Origin: Chloroflexota bacterium
GTDB lineage: Bacteria > Chloroflexota > UBA6077 > FW602-bin22 > CADDYW01
DNA: 41,039 nt
Direction: 5' to 3'
Assembly (NCBI GenBank): GCA_902810745.1
Contig: CADDYW010000031.1
Span: 1 to 41,039, forward strand
In this document: piece by piece, positions 1 through 7,668 of the stretch
Layout of the letters: every line of letters starts with the position of its first letter
Numbering within the stretch: the stretch's first letter is position 1
Program-made: the position numbers and the translations under genes
Notes under the pieces: generated by a model
Databases searched by the model: none
Seen by the model: only the letters and a program-made list of their open reading frames with translations
Told to the model about the DNA's origin: nothing

Positions 1-2
1 GC

Positions 3-173
3 CGGCACGAATTCCGGTTCGACGCGTCGCGCGTCAGGCTCTCCGACCTGCTTGACGAGGCAGCCGCGCAGACGGAGATCCAGGACGTCGAGACCCACCA
101 CGTGCCGATCGACGACATCATCGCCGACATCTATGAAGCGTGGCAGGGACAAGCGATGGGGCGTGAGCCCTAG
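3..173 (+). CDS. ABC transporter ATP-binding protein, C-terminal end only (partial)
   Basis: The window opens inside a reading frame that runs from base 3 to a TAG at 171-173. The last 56 residues are visible and include an acidic stretch with DVETHHVPIDDIIADIY. This resembles the regulatory tail after the nucleotide-binding domain of ABC-2-type export ATPases, where a beta-rich segment ends in a phrase like xxPxIEDIIxxIY. Walker A, Walker B and signature motifs lie upstream of the window, so the assignment rests on the tail alone. No permease gene follows; the next gene is on the other strand. A different protein with a similar acidic tail cannot be excluded. Confidence 0.5.
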   Translation, partial: RHEFRFDASRVRLSDLLDEAAAQTEIQDVETHHVPIDDIIADIYEAWQGQAMGREP

Positions 174-356
174 CGCAGGAGCAGAGGAGTAGCGAGGGCT
201 TGGCGCGTGGGGCAGCGGCCTTGAAAGTCATTGCCGCACGCGTGATCCCCGGACATCTCCCGTGCGAAGACGCGGTGGGGAACGGAGGGTTCTGGCAGCG
301 ATCGCTCTCTGCTCCATCATCGAAGATGGAGAAAGGCTGGAGCAAGGCCGGCATCT

Positions 357-1322
357 TTACACACTGCCCGCGCCCGTGGCCCTCATCCGCTCGCGCAGGC
401 GCAGGCTCCCCTCGGCGACGTAGTCCTCCCGGCCGATTTCGACGCCGTAGCTGATCTCCGCCAGCGGCAAACGGTCCAGGCAGAAGGCGACGCGGTCGGG
501 AAGCGTCGCGTCCTCGGGATGGCCGTAGTGGGTCAGCGCCGCGCGGAAGAAGTCCTCGCCGTACTCGTCCCGCCAGACGAAGTCGCCCGCTGGATCCCCG
601 ATGCAGACGTCGCCAAAGTCGATGATGCCCAGGCGATTCGTCGCCGCGTCGTACAGGATGTGATCGCCGGTCAGGTCGCCGTGGCAGAGGGTGGTCCGCG
701 CATCGTAGAGTCGTGGGTCCGCCAGGAAGGCGTTGAAGCGCTGCTCCACCCAGCGTCGCTCGTCGGCCGCCAGCAACGGGAAGACGTGGCGGCGCAGGTC
801 GGCGCGTCGCTGCTCCCAGCGGTCGCGCGCGTCTCCAGACGGTGGCTCGACTCCGCAGGCCATCGCCTCCTCGACGGGTGTCTCGTGCAGCACGCGCAGA
901 AAACGTCCCATCTGCCGGGAAAGGCTGTCGAACGCGCAGCGGTCCAGCCGTTCCAGGTCCGACCGACGCAATGGCTCGCCCGGGATCGCCGCGTAGCCGA
1001 CGAAGCGGGGCAGCCCGTCATCGCCCAGAACCACGTAGGAAAAGCGCGGAATCGGAATCCGCACGCGATAAGCCAGCCGTGGCAACAGGCACACCTCGAC
1101 GGCGAGATGTTGCTGGACGTCGCACGAACGCGGGAAGCGAAAGATCCAGCGGTGATCCACGAGAAACGCGTCGCTGTCACCGCCCCAGCCCGGGTGGGGC
1201 AGGAGCGCGAGATGATCTGCCACGACGCTCGGGACGTACTGCCGGATCAGCTCGCGAGCGCGGGCTGGTCCGATTCCGTGCTCCATTTCCATGCTCCATC
1301 TAGCGGGTGGATCATTCGCCAT
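357..1322 (-). CDS. Aminoglycoside phosphotransferase (APH) family protein
   Basis: This is a small-molecule kinase of the APH/choline kinase fold, 321 residues and typical in length. The catalytic loop is CHGDLTGDHILYD near residue 213, with the Brenner-type HGD Asp and a His where many members have Asn. The metal-binding IIDFGD follows about 20 residues later, then DPAGDFVW, which is conserved in antibiotic and homoserine-type kinases. The N-terminal part carries the nucleotide-lobe pattern with FRFPR. The substrate cannot be told: the family includes resistance enzymes, but many environmental members act on metabolites. Start choice is uncertain. The first ATG lacks a good ribosome site, while an ATG at codon 13 has GGAG about 7 bases upstream. 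It is a single gene, transcribed away from sdhC. Confidence 0.8.
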   Translation of the reverse strand: MANDPPARWSMEMEHGIGPARARELIRQYVPSVVADHLALLPHPGWGGDSDAFLVDHRWIFRFPRSCDVQQHLAVEVCLLPRLAYRVRIPIPRFSYVVLGDDGLPRFVGYAAIPGEPLRRSDLERLDRCAFDSLSRQMGRFLRVLHETPVEEAMACGVEPPSGDARDRWEQRRADLRRHVFPLLAADERRWVEQRFNAFLADPRLYDARTTLCHGDLTGDHILYDAATNRLGIIDFGDVCIGDPAGDFVWRDEYGEDFFRAALTHYGHPEDATLPDRVAFCLDRLPLAEISYGVEIGREDYVAEGSLRLRERMRATGAGSV

Positions 1323-1484
1323 CTGGACCGACGATGAGGATCGGGCCCTCGGTCAATCCACGCACGAATGGCCAAGCACTGAGAGATCAGGCCGAACGCG
1401 ACGATGAACCAGCATACGCGGAATCAACGATGAAACAATGAGCGGACCAGCCCGGAATGCCTAGCATATGTGCATTCGATGGCG

Positions 1485-1490
1485 TATACT
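1485..1490 (+). promoter_or_regulatory. Possible -10 element (TATACT) for sdhC
   Basis: TATACT lies about 55 bases before the sdhC start, in the only intergenic stretch in front of the operon. No convincing -35 hexamer is seen at 16-18 bases, so this is weak. Transcription would begin near 1497 and give a leader of about 50 bases. Confidence 0.35.
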
Positions 1491-1545
1491 CACGCCCAGA
1501 TGGGAGACGCCTGTTGGCAATGAGTCTGACTGCGAGGGAATCGCC

Positions 1546-2319
1546 ATGATCGAAGCAACGCCCCAAACGCCATCTACCCCGAGCGTGTCTGCGCCGAAGC
1601 CCCACGGCGGGGGATTCCCCTGGTGGACGGAGCCCGCTGTCGTTCTGATCGTCCTTGGCGTCATCGGCCTGTACATTCTCTGGGCTGGTGTCTTCGGTAG
1701 CACGGGATACTCGTTCCAGAACTATCTCTCGCCATTCTACTCACCGCTGATTCTGCTGAGCTGGTGGCCATTCTCACCGGCCATCCTGGTGATGTGGATC
1801 CCCCTGGGCCTCCGCCTGAGCTGCTACTACTATCGCAAGGAGTACTATCGCGCGTTCTTCTGGGATCCACCGGCGTGCGCAGTCGCTGAGCTCAAGTTCA
1901 AGCGTCATCGCTATCGTGGCGAAACTATCTTCCCCTATATTCTCACGAATCTCCATCGCTATTTTCTCTACGGATCGATTATCGTCCTCCTCTTTCTGTG
2001 GCGCGACACGGTCGCTAGCTTCATCTTCGACGGTCGGTTTGGAATCGGCCTCGGTTCACTGGTGCTACTTGCCAGCGTGATCTCGCTGACGTTCTTCACC
2101 GTGAGCTGCCACTCCTTCCGCCATGCGGTCGGTGGTTGTATCGACTGTTTTGCCCAGGCCACGGCGGGCAAGGCTCGCCACGCCATCTGGAGCCGAGTGA
2201 GCCGCCTCAACGAACGACACGGCGTCTGGGCATGGATCAGCCTGTTTCTCGTCACCGTGGCCGATATCTATGTCCGACTCGTCGCCGGAGGCATCGTTCA
2301 CGATCTTCGCCTCCTCTAG
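1546..2319 (+). CDS. sdhC: Succinate dehydrogenase membrane subunit, five-helix Sdh1 type
   Basis: This is the membrane anchor and quinone-reducing subunit of complex II, 257 residues. GAGGGA at 1534-1539 sits 6 bases before the ATG at 1546, so this start is preferred to a longer frame opening at 1468. Five hydrophobic helices are visible, near residues 31-50, 65-91, 139-152, 167-187 and 226-249. The segment with CYYYRKEYYRAFFWDPPACAV (residues 93-113) matches what I recall of mycobacterial Sdh1 SdhC. Further on, C188, H189, H193, C198 and C201 cluster at the end of helix 4. A mycobacterial Sdh1 structure was reported to hold a Rieske-type [2Fe-2S] cluster in this subunit, and these Cys/His residues with C93 and C111 are candidate ligands. 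It is first in the sdhC-sdhA-sdhB order; no separate sdhD is present. Confidence 0.88.
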   Translation: MIEATPQTPSTPSVSAPKPHGGGFPWWTEPAVVLIVLGVIGLYILWAGVFGSTGYSFQNYLSPFYSPLILLSWWPFSPAILVMWIPLGLRLSCYYYRKEYYRAFFWDPPACAVAELKFKRHRYRGETIFPYILTNLHRYFLYGSIIVLLFLWRDTVASFIFDGRFGIGLGSLVLLASVISLTFFTVSCHSFRHAVGGCIDCFAQATAGKARHAIWSRVSRLNERHGVWAWISLFLVTVADIYVRLVAGGIVHDLRLL

Positions 2320-2329
2320 CACCTGCAGG

Positions 2330-2389
2330 CGAGGGAGCTCGGGGATTACTCCCCGGTATCCGAGACGCGTGGGTGCAAGCCCTCCCTCG
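2330..2389 (+). ncRNA. Probable folded RNA element (three-way junction) between sdhC and sdhA
   Basis: An outer stem of CGAGGGA (2330-2336) with TCCCTCG (2383-2389) encloses two hairpins. The first is CGGGGA-TTAC-TCCCCG (2340-2355), a perfect 6-bp stem. The second is GGGT-GCAA-GCCC (2371-2382), capped by a GNRA tetraloop and abutting the outer stem. The gap lies 11 bases after the sdhC stop and 65 bases before sdhA. It could be a processing or stability element that sets subunit stoichiometry, or a ligand-sensing leader. I do not recognise it as a known riboswitch class. No poly-T tract follows, so it is not a standard terminator. Confidence 0.5.
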
Positions 2390-2453
2390 GATGACTCCAC
2401 TCGCGTAACGGCAAAGGTGACGGGTCCACGCTGGCACAGGAATTCTTGGACCA

Positions 2454-4232
2454 ATGGGTAGGTTTGGAAACGTGGATAAGTACGAGACTCACGAACACGA
2501 CGTTCTAGTGATCGGCGCTGGTGGTGCGGGACTACGGGCGGCAATCGCCGCCTCTGCCGCCGGTCTCTCGGTTGGCCTCGTCTGCAAGTCGCTCCTTGGC
2601 AAAGCACATACGGTGATGGCCGAGGGCGGCATCGCCGCCGCTCTTGGCAACGTCGATCCTGCCGATAGCTGGGAGACCCACTTTGCCGACACCATGCGCG
2701 GTGGTCAGTTCCTGAACAACTGGCGCATGGTCAAGATCTTCGCTCAGGAAGCGCCCCAGCGTGTTCTCGAGCTCGAGCTCTGGGGCGCCGCCTTCGACCG
2801 GACACCTCAGGGGAAAATCCTGCAGCGGCCTTTCGGGGCGCATAGCTACCGGCGCCTCTGCCACGTCGGCGACCGAACCGGGCTTGAGCTCCTGCGCACA
2901 TTGCAGGACCAGGGCATCCACCAGGGAATGGACGTCTATATGGAGGTCACGTTAACGCGCCTGCTCAAGGACGGAGACCGCGTCGTCGGCGCCTTCGGGT
3001 ACCGGCGGGAGAACGGCCGATTTATCCTCTTCAAGGCGAAGGCGATCGTCGTCGCGACCGGCGGCTGGGGAAAGGTCTACAAGGTGACCTCGAACTCGTG
3101 GGAGAGCACCGGCGACGGGCTGGCCGCGGCCTATGAAGCTGGTGCCGAGCTGATCGACATGGAGATGGTCCAGATTCATCCGACCGGGATGGTTTGGCCG
3201 CCGGGTGTCCGGGGTATCCTCGTCACCGAGGCGGTGCGCGGCGAAGGCGGTCGCCTGCTGAACTCGCAAGGCGAGCGCTTCATGGAACGGTACGATCCCA
3301 AGAAGATGGAGCTGTCGTCGCGGGATGTCGTCGCGCGAGCAATCTTCCGCGAGGTCGAGGCCGGCCGTGGCACGCCCCACGGTGGTGCCTGGCTCGACGT
3401 CACCCACCTGCCGGCGGACCGCATCCGCAAAAAGCTCCCAAGCATGTATGACCAGTTCCTCCAGCTTGCCGATATCGACATCACCAAGGAGAAGATGGAG
3501 GTCGCTCCGACCGTCCACTACGCGATGGGTGGCATTCGCGTCGAGCCGGAGACAGGCGCCTCCACCGTACCGGGACTCTTCGCCGCGGGGGAGGTCGCCG
3601 CGGGTCTCCACGGCGCAAACCGCCTTGGGGGCAACTCGCTCTCGGACCTGCTCGTCTTTGGTAAACGGGCCGGCGAGAGTGCCGCGGCCTACGCAAAGAC
3701 AGTCGATCACCCGGGCTCCATCGACGAGAGCCAGATCGATGAAGAGGTGAGTATCTTACTCCGTCCCTTCGAGAGCAAGGGGACAGAGAATCCATACCTG
3801 ATCCATGAAGAGCTCCAAGAGACGATGCAGAACTGGGTAGGCATCCGGCGAACCGCCGAGGAGCTGGAGAAGGCGCTGGACAAGATTCTTGAGCTTCAGC
3901 AGCGTGCCCAGAACATCCACGTCGAAGGATCGCGGCTCTACAACCCGGCCTGGCACACCGCCCGCGACGACCTGTTCATGCTGACTGTCTGCGAGGCGAT
4001 CGTCCGCAGCGCCATCTACCGGAAGGAGAGCCGAGGGGCACACTGGCGCGCGGATTTTCCCGACAAAGACGACGCCGTGTTCGGAAAGGTGAACATCGTC
4101 ACCCGCAAAGAGCGTGGAGAGATGGTGATCAGCACCATACCGATAGAGCCGATGCCCGAGGACCTCGCCGCGCTGTGCCAGGGCGTGACGACCGCCCTCT
4201 GGGTCACCGCCGACAGCCAGGAGGGGCACTGA
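2454..4232 (+). CDS. sdhA: Succinate dehydrogenase flavoprotein subunit
   Basis: This is the catalytic subunit of complex II, oxidising succinate to fumarate on covalently bound FAD at the cytoplasmic face. It is 592 residues, full length. The N-terminal Rossmann motif is VIGAGGAGLRAA (residues 19-30). His52 in GKAHTVMAEGGI is the expected FAD attachment site. The substrate-domain motifs HPTG, TEAVRGEGGRLLN, HYAMGGI and NRLGGNSLSDLLVFG are all present. The ATG at 2454 has only a weak GGA upstream; a GTG at 2472 is a possible alternative. It sits 134 bases after sdhC and 41 bases before sdhB. The reverse reaction (fumarate reductase) cannot be excluded from sequence, but the Sdh1-like set argues for an aerobic dehydrogenase. 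Confidence 0.95.
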   Translation: MGRFGNVDKYETHEHDVLVIGAGGAGLRAAIAASAAGLSVGLVCKSLLGKAHTVMAEGGIAAALGNVDPADSWETHFADTMRGGQFLNNWRMVKIFAQEAPQRVLELELWGAAFDRTPQGKILQRPFGAHSYRRLCHVGDRTGLELLRTLQDQGIHQGMDVYMEVTLTRLLKDGDRVVGAFGYRRENGRFILFKAKAIVVATGGWGKVYKVTSNSWESTGDGLAAAYEAGAELIDMEMVQIHPTGMVWPPGVRGILVTEAVRGEGGRLLNSQGERFMERYDPKKMELSSRDVVARAIFREVEAGRGTPHGGAWLDVTHLPADRIRKKLPSMYDQFLQLADIDITKEKMEVAPTVHYAMGGIRVEPETGASTVPGLFAAGEVAAGLHGANRLGGNSLSDLLVFGKRAGESAAAYAKTVDHPGSIDESQIDEEVSILLRPFESKGTENPYLIHEELQETMQNWVGIRRTAEELEKALDKILELQQRAQNIHVEGSRLYNPAWHTARDDLFMLTVCEAIVRSAIYRKESRGAHWRADFPDKDDAVFGKVNIVTRKERGEMVISTIPIEPMPEDLAALCQGVTTALWVTADSQEGH

Positions 4233-4273
4233 CCGATGATGCTACCGAGCCACGTAGCGCAGGAGGAGAGCCG

Positions 4274-5005
4274 ATGCCCGAAGCCGTTCTGAAAGTTTTC
4301 CGCGGCGATGCGTCCGGGGGAGAAGAGAAGACCTATCGCGTTCCGATCGTCGAGGGCATGGTCGTCCTCGATGCGCTCCATTACATCCAGGCGCACTACG
4401 ATGGCGATCTTGCCGTGCGCTGGAACTGCAAAGCCGGCAAGTGCGGCTCCTGCAGCACCGAGATCAACGGTCGACCACGGCTTGCCTGCAAGACGCGGGT
4501 TGACGCCTTCGGCGACCAGGAAATCCACGTCTGGCCGATGCGCGCCTTTCCCTTGATCAAAGATCTAGTCACCGATGTCTCGGCCAACTACCGCATCGCC
4601 CGACAAATCCCTGCCTTCGCGCCCGCGGACACGAACGTCCCCTGGACGATCCAGAACGAGGACATGGAACGCGTTCAAGAGTTCCGCAAGTGTATCGAGT
4701 GCTTCCTCTGCCAGGATGTCTGTCACGTTCTGCGGGAGCACGACGGAATCTCCCAGTACCACGGCCCCCGCTTCATGGTGAAAATCGCGGCGCTGGAGAT
4801 GCATCCGAAGGATACGCTCAAGCGGACCGCCTATCTCCGCGAGAAAGGGGGCCTTGGCTTCTGCAATATCACGAAGTGCTGCCAGGAGCTGTGCCCCGAG
4901 CACATCCACATTACCGACAATGCGATCATTCCGCTCAAGGAGCGCGTCGCCGACGATTTTTACGATCCAGTCAGGTGGGCGCTGCGCAAGATCAAAGGGC
5001 AGTAG
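4274..5005 (+). CDS. sdhB: Succinate dehydrogenase iron-sulfur subunit
   Basis: This 243-residue protein carries electrons from FAD to the membrane subunit. The [2Fe-2S] ligands are in CKAGKCGSC plus the Cys in RPRLAC. The [4Fe-4S] set is CIECFLCQDVC, followed by His instead of the usual Pro. The third cluster set is CNITKCCQELCPEH, which holds one Cys more than the classical C-x5-C-x3-CP pattern. That extra Cys and the following IHITDNAIIPLKERV stretch match mycobacterial Sdh1-type SdhB as I recall it, supporting the type assigned to sdhC. The start is fixed by AGGAGGAGA at 4261-4269; a longer open frame from 4175 overlaps sdhA and is rejected. It is last in the operon. Confidence 0.95.
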   Translation: MPEAVLKVFRGDASGGEEKTYRVPIVEGMVVLDALHYIQAHYDGDLAVRWNCKAGKCGSCSTEINGRPRLACKTRVDAFGDQEIHVWPMRAFPLIKDLVTDVSANYRIARQIPAFAPADTNVPWTIQNEDMERVQEFRKCIECFLCQDVCHVLREHDGISQYHGPRFMVKIAALEMHPKDTLKRTAYLREKGGLGFCNITKCCQELCPEHIHITDNAIIPLKERVADDFYDPVRWALRKIKGQ

Positions 5006-5070
5006 CGAGTGCGATGAGATGTCTCAGATTTCGGCAGTGTACGCGCGAGGCGCGGGAGGGAGCCGATCAC

Positions 5071-5127
5071 CGCAAGGCCGCGAAGGATCGAGGCACGACC
5101 CACGACCGGAATCTTCGCGGCTTCGCG
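5071..5127. repeat. Imperfect inverted repeat downstream of the sdh operon
   Basis: CGCAAGGCCGCGAAGGAT at 5071-5088 is nearly complementary to ATCTTCGCGGCTTCGCG at 5111-5127, with a perfect 8-bp core (CCGCGAAG/CTTCGCGG) and a 22-base loop. It lies 65 bases past sdhB. It may mark the 3' end of the operon mRNA or be a REP-like intergenic repeat. There is no poly-T tract. Confidence 0.5.
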
Positions 5128-5186
5128 ATGCTGGTCTCGGGTAGCCCCTGGCTCACACTGCGCCGTGGCTCAGCACTGGAGGGAAG

Positions 5187-5543
5187 ATGTTACGCTTGAT
5201 CCACGCGTTCAACATCCGACCAGGCGTCGACGCGGACTCATTCATCAACTGGCTTGATGCCACGCTCTGGGAGAAGTCCAGACCGTTCGGCTGCCTCGAG
5301 CGCAAGACCTGGGTTTTCCTGGACGGGATCGAAGGAACATATGAGCAGGGCAAGCCGGCGCGGCGACCGAAGTACCTCAACGAAGCGTTCTGGGTGAGCC
5401 ATCAGGCCGCGGAGAAGTTCCGCGAATGGCTGCTGTCGCCAGCCGCGGCGGATTTTCGCAAGCGTATGTTCGACGGGATCACCGATCACTCGGTTCTGCG
5501 TTACGTCGACTATCCGCCCCACCAAGCAACCGCCGACGACTAG
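5187..5543 (+). CDS. Uncharacterised small protein
   Basis: This is a 118-residue soluble protein. GGAGGGAAG directly upstream gives a strong ribosome site for the ATG at 5187. It has no signal peptide and no membrane segment. The opening MLRLIHAFNIRPGVDADSFINWLD followed by alternating strands and helices resembles the ferredoxin-like dimeric alpha-beta barrel proteins (EthD or antibiotic-monooxygenase-like), but no catalytic motif is evident, so this is only a fold guess. Aromatic residues are frequent (WVFLDG, EAFWVS, REWLL). It stands alone between the sdh operon and the next gene, with its own ribosome site. I do not recognise the family. Confidence 0.7.
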   Translation: MLRLIHAFNIRPGVDADSFINWLDATLWEKSRPFGCLERKTWVFLDGIEGTYEQGKPARRPKYLNEAFWVSHQAAEKFREWLLSPAAADFRKRMFDGITDHSVLRYVDYPPHQATADD

Positions 5544-5718
5544 ATGGTGCCGCGGCTGCTTCTCGGACGGTCAACTCCTTCTTCGGATCCCGGTTGACGG
5601 CTGGGGTACGGGGTGTCCCTCGCTCCTGTTCACTGGTCCTCGTTCCCCGTTGACGCCGGATAAGCGCGGATAAGGATCCCGAGGGCAACTCTTATCTGGG
5701 AGCGCGGGCGTCCCGTCG

Positions 5719-5724
5719 TATAAT
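5719..5724 (+). promoter_or_regulatory. -10 element TATAAT upstream of the 5754 gene
   Basis: A perfect TATAAT lies 30 bases before the strong ribosome site and start at 5754. Transcription would start near 5731. No good -35 box is found at the usual distance. Confidence 0.5.
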
Positions 5725-5753
5725 GTTGCTTGGCACCGGTACAGGGAGGTTGG

Positions 5754-6374
5754 ATGGGCTGGCTCGACGACCTGGTCGCGGCAGTGACCCATCTCTTCGA
5801 TGGTCGACAAAGCCGTCGAGCCAATATCGGCCACACCGATCGAGACGTCAGCGTGCTCGTCGATCAGCTGGCCGCCTTTGGGTACTACCAGCAGGTTGCG
5901 CCGGACGCCTTTCCAGCTTTCCAACAACAGCTGATCAACAGTGGCTACGTCTTCGGAGGGGAGGAGACTGGGCGCGATTACCACGCCGACGCCGAGGATC
6001 TCACCGAGGGAGGCGTTCAAGAATTTCTGGAAACGATTGCGCCTTTCCTGCGCTCCGCAGGCGTCCAGATCGAGTCGATCGAGCAAGTATTTGAGGATGG
6101 CGAGCCCTACACGGTCCTCGTGAACGGCAAAGGATACACGATGTACACATCCGAAGAGTTGGCCTCGCTGGGGATCTGGCACCTTACCGCCGAACGAGCA
6201 CTGTGCATGATCAACACGCTGCTCGAAGAAGCTGGATCAAACGAAAGAATCTGCCGTCTCTATGATGGAAACGATACTCGCGCCATCTTCCTCACACCGC
6301 CAATGTACGAGGCAATCGTGAGTAGCCGCGTCCTCCCCGAGCGGGACGTTCCTCGACCGGTCGAGTGCCGGTGA
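5754..6374 (+). CDS. Uncharacterised protein, 206 residues
   Basis: It is soluble, acidic and without signal peptide or membrane segments. The ATG at 5754 is chosen because GGGAGG at 5744-5749 precedes it; an upstream TTG at 5730 would coincide with the predicted transcription start. The sequence has a helical N-terminal part (MGWLDDLVAAVTHLF) and a mixed alpha/beta core with YTVLVNGKGYTMYTSEEL and a later TPPMYEAIVSS stretch, consistent with a single globular domain. No motif I can tie to a function. It has its own promoter and is followed 51 bases later by the methyltransferase-Nudix gene on the same strand. Confidence 0.7.
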   Translation: MGWLDDLVAAVTHLFDGRQSRRANIGHTDRDVSVLVDQLAAFGYYQQVAPDAFPAFQQQLINSGYVFGGEETGRDYHADAEDLTEGGVQEFLETIAPFLRSAGVQIESIEQVFEDGEPYTVLVNGKGYTMYTSEELASLGIWHLTAERALCMINTLLEEAGSNERICRLYDGNDTRAIFLTPPMYEAIVSSRVLPERDVPRPVECR

Positions 6375-6425
6375 GTACTGGAGCCACCGTGGCGTACACT
6401 CGACGACCCGGTGAGAGGACCAAAG

Positions 6426-7490
6426 ATGGATGATCCCACCATTGCCACCTACGACCGCATCGCGGTCGAGTTCGCCAGGCGCAATTTCGATCTCACCAAC
6501 GGGCGTTATCTCGACGCGTTCGCCCGGGCCGTCACGGGCAACGCCCCAGCTGAGCGCTTTCGCATCCTGGATGCAGGCTGTGGTCCGGGGCGCGACAGCA
6601 AGTGGTTTCGGGAGCGTGGCTTTCAGGTGATCGGCGTCGACCTGTCGGCGGGGATGCTCGCCGAGGCGCGGCGGCGCGTACCCGAGGTCGAGTTTCGCCA
6701 GGCCGACCTGCGCCACCTGGACTTTCCCGACGGGCACTTCGACGGCGTCTGGTGCTGCGCATCGCTCCTCCATCTGCCGCGCCACGACGTGCCAGCCGTC
6801 CTCGCGTCGTTCCGCCGGCTGCTCGATCACGGCTATCTCTTCATCGCGGTGAAGGCTGGCCAGGGCGAGGAGATCGAGGAGCGCACGTACGGGCCCGGTA
6901 GCCCCCGCCACTTCACCTACTTCACCCGCCACGAGCTGGAGCTGTACGTCGAACGCGCTGGCTTCGAGGTTCGCGAGCTCTGGGAAGGCGAGCCAACTCC
7001 GACGGCGCGCCACGGCTGGCTCAACCTTCTGGCCCAGACAGCCCTGCGGCAGCCGTTACTTGGCGCCGTCGCCGTCGTCTTTGACGACAAAGGCCGTGTC
7101 CTCCTGAGCGAGCGCGCCGACGGCCGCGGCTGGAATCTGCCGGCCGGCTTTGTCGACGCGCTGGAGGGACCGGACGAGACAGTTGTCCGGGAAACCCGCG
7201 AAGAAACCGGACTCGACGTCGAGGTGGAACGCCTCGTCGGCATCTACACGCGGCCGTACCGTTACAAGGGTACCGATTGGCGTCTGATCACCCACGCGTT
7301 CCTCTGTCGCGCGACCGGCGGGGCGCTCGCACCCACGAAAGAGGCGCTCCAGCACGGCTGGTTCTCCCCAGATGGGCTGCCGTCGCCGATGTCCAGCCGT
7401 CACCACGTCGCCATTCTGAACGACGCGGTCCAGGGAAGATGCGGGCAGCTGACTCTGCCGGTCATGCGCCGAATTGAACGAGGGCGATGA
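6426..7490 (+). CDS. Fusion of SAM-dependent methyltransferase and Nudix hydrolase
   Basis: This is a 354-residue protein with two complete domains. Residues 1 to about 205 are a class I methyltransferase: motif I is ILDAGCGPGRDSKWF (47-61), then VIGVDLSAGML with the acidic residue binding the SAM ribose, ADLRHLDFPDGHFDGVWC, and LLHLPRHD. Residues 210-354 are a Nudix hydrolase whose box, starting at Gly241, fits G-x5-E-x7-RETREETGL in full. GAGAGGA at 6413-6419 fixes the ATG at 6426. The Nudix half probably cleaves a nucleoside-diphosphate-linked compound; what links that to methylation is unknown. The reading frame through the junction is continuous with uniform codon use, so it looks like a true fusion. 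Confidence 0.88.
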   Translation: MDDPTIATYDRIAVEFARRNFDLTNGRYLDAFARAVTGNAPAERFRILDAGCGPGRDSKWFRERGFQVIGVDLSAGMLAEARRRVPEVEFRQADLRHLDFPDGHFDGVWCCASLLHLPRHDVPAVLASFRRLLDHGYLFIAVKAGQGEEIEERTYGPGSPRHFTYFTRHELELYVERAGFEVRELWEGEPTPTARHGWLNLLAQTALRQPLLGAVAVVFDDKGRVLLSERADGRGWNLPAGFVDALEGPDETVVRETREETGLDVEVERLVGIYTRPYRYKGTDWRLITHAFLCRATGGALAPTKEALQHGWFSPDGLPSPMSSRHHVAILNDAVQGRCGQLTLPVMRRIERGR

Positions 7491-7503
7491 CCCCTGGATT
7501 TGG

Positions 7504-7512
7504 TGCGATAAT
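7504..7512 (+). promoter_or_regulatory. Possible extended -10 (TGC-GATAAT)
   Basis: TGCGATAAT matches an extended -10 element and lies about 157 bases ahead of the secreted-protein start at 7669, just past the end of the preceding gene. No -35 is needed for this class. The implied leader of about 150 bases holds no clear structure. Confidence 0.35.
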
Positions 7513-7668
7513 GAAACCATCCCGCCTCGCCAGGCGTTATGCTTCTTGGCGAGTTCAATGATCGAGGCTAGCGACTGCGCTATCGGCGCGCATCGTGTAC
7601 CTGGTGGGGCGCGAAGCATGGCAGGGGCCTCCCAGGTAGCGTACACAACTCGACTCCGAGGTAGATGG

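Noticed and set aside
4175..4273. N-terminal extension of sdhB
   Set aside because: It overlaps sdhA and has no ribosome site; AGGAGGAGA before 4274 fixes the start.
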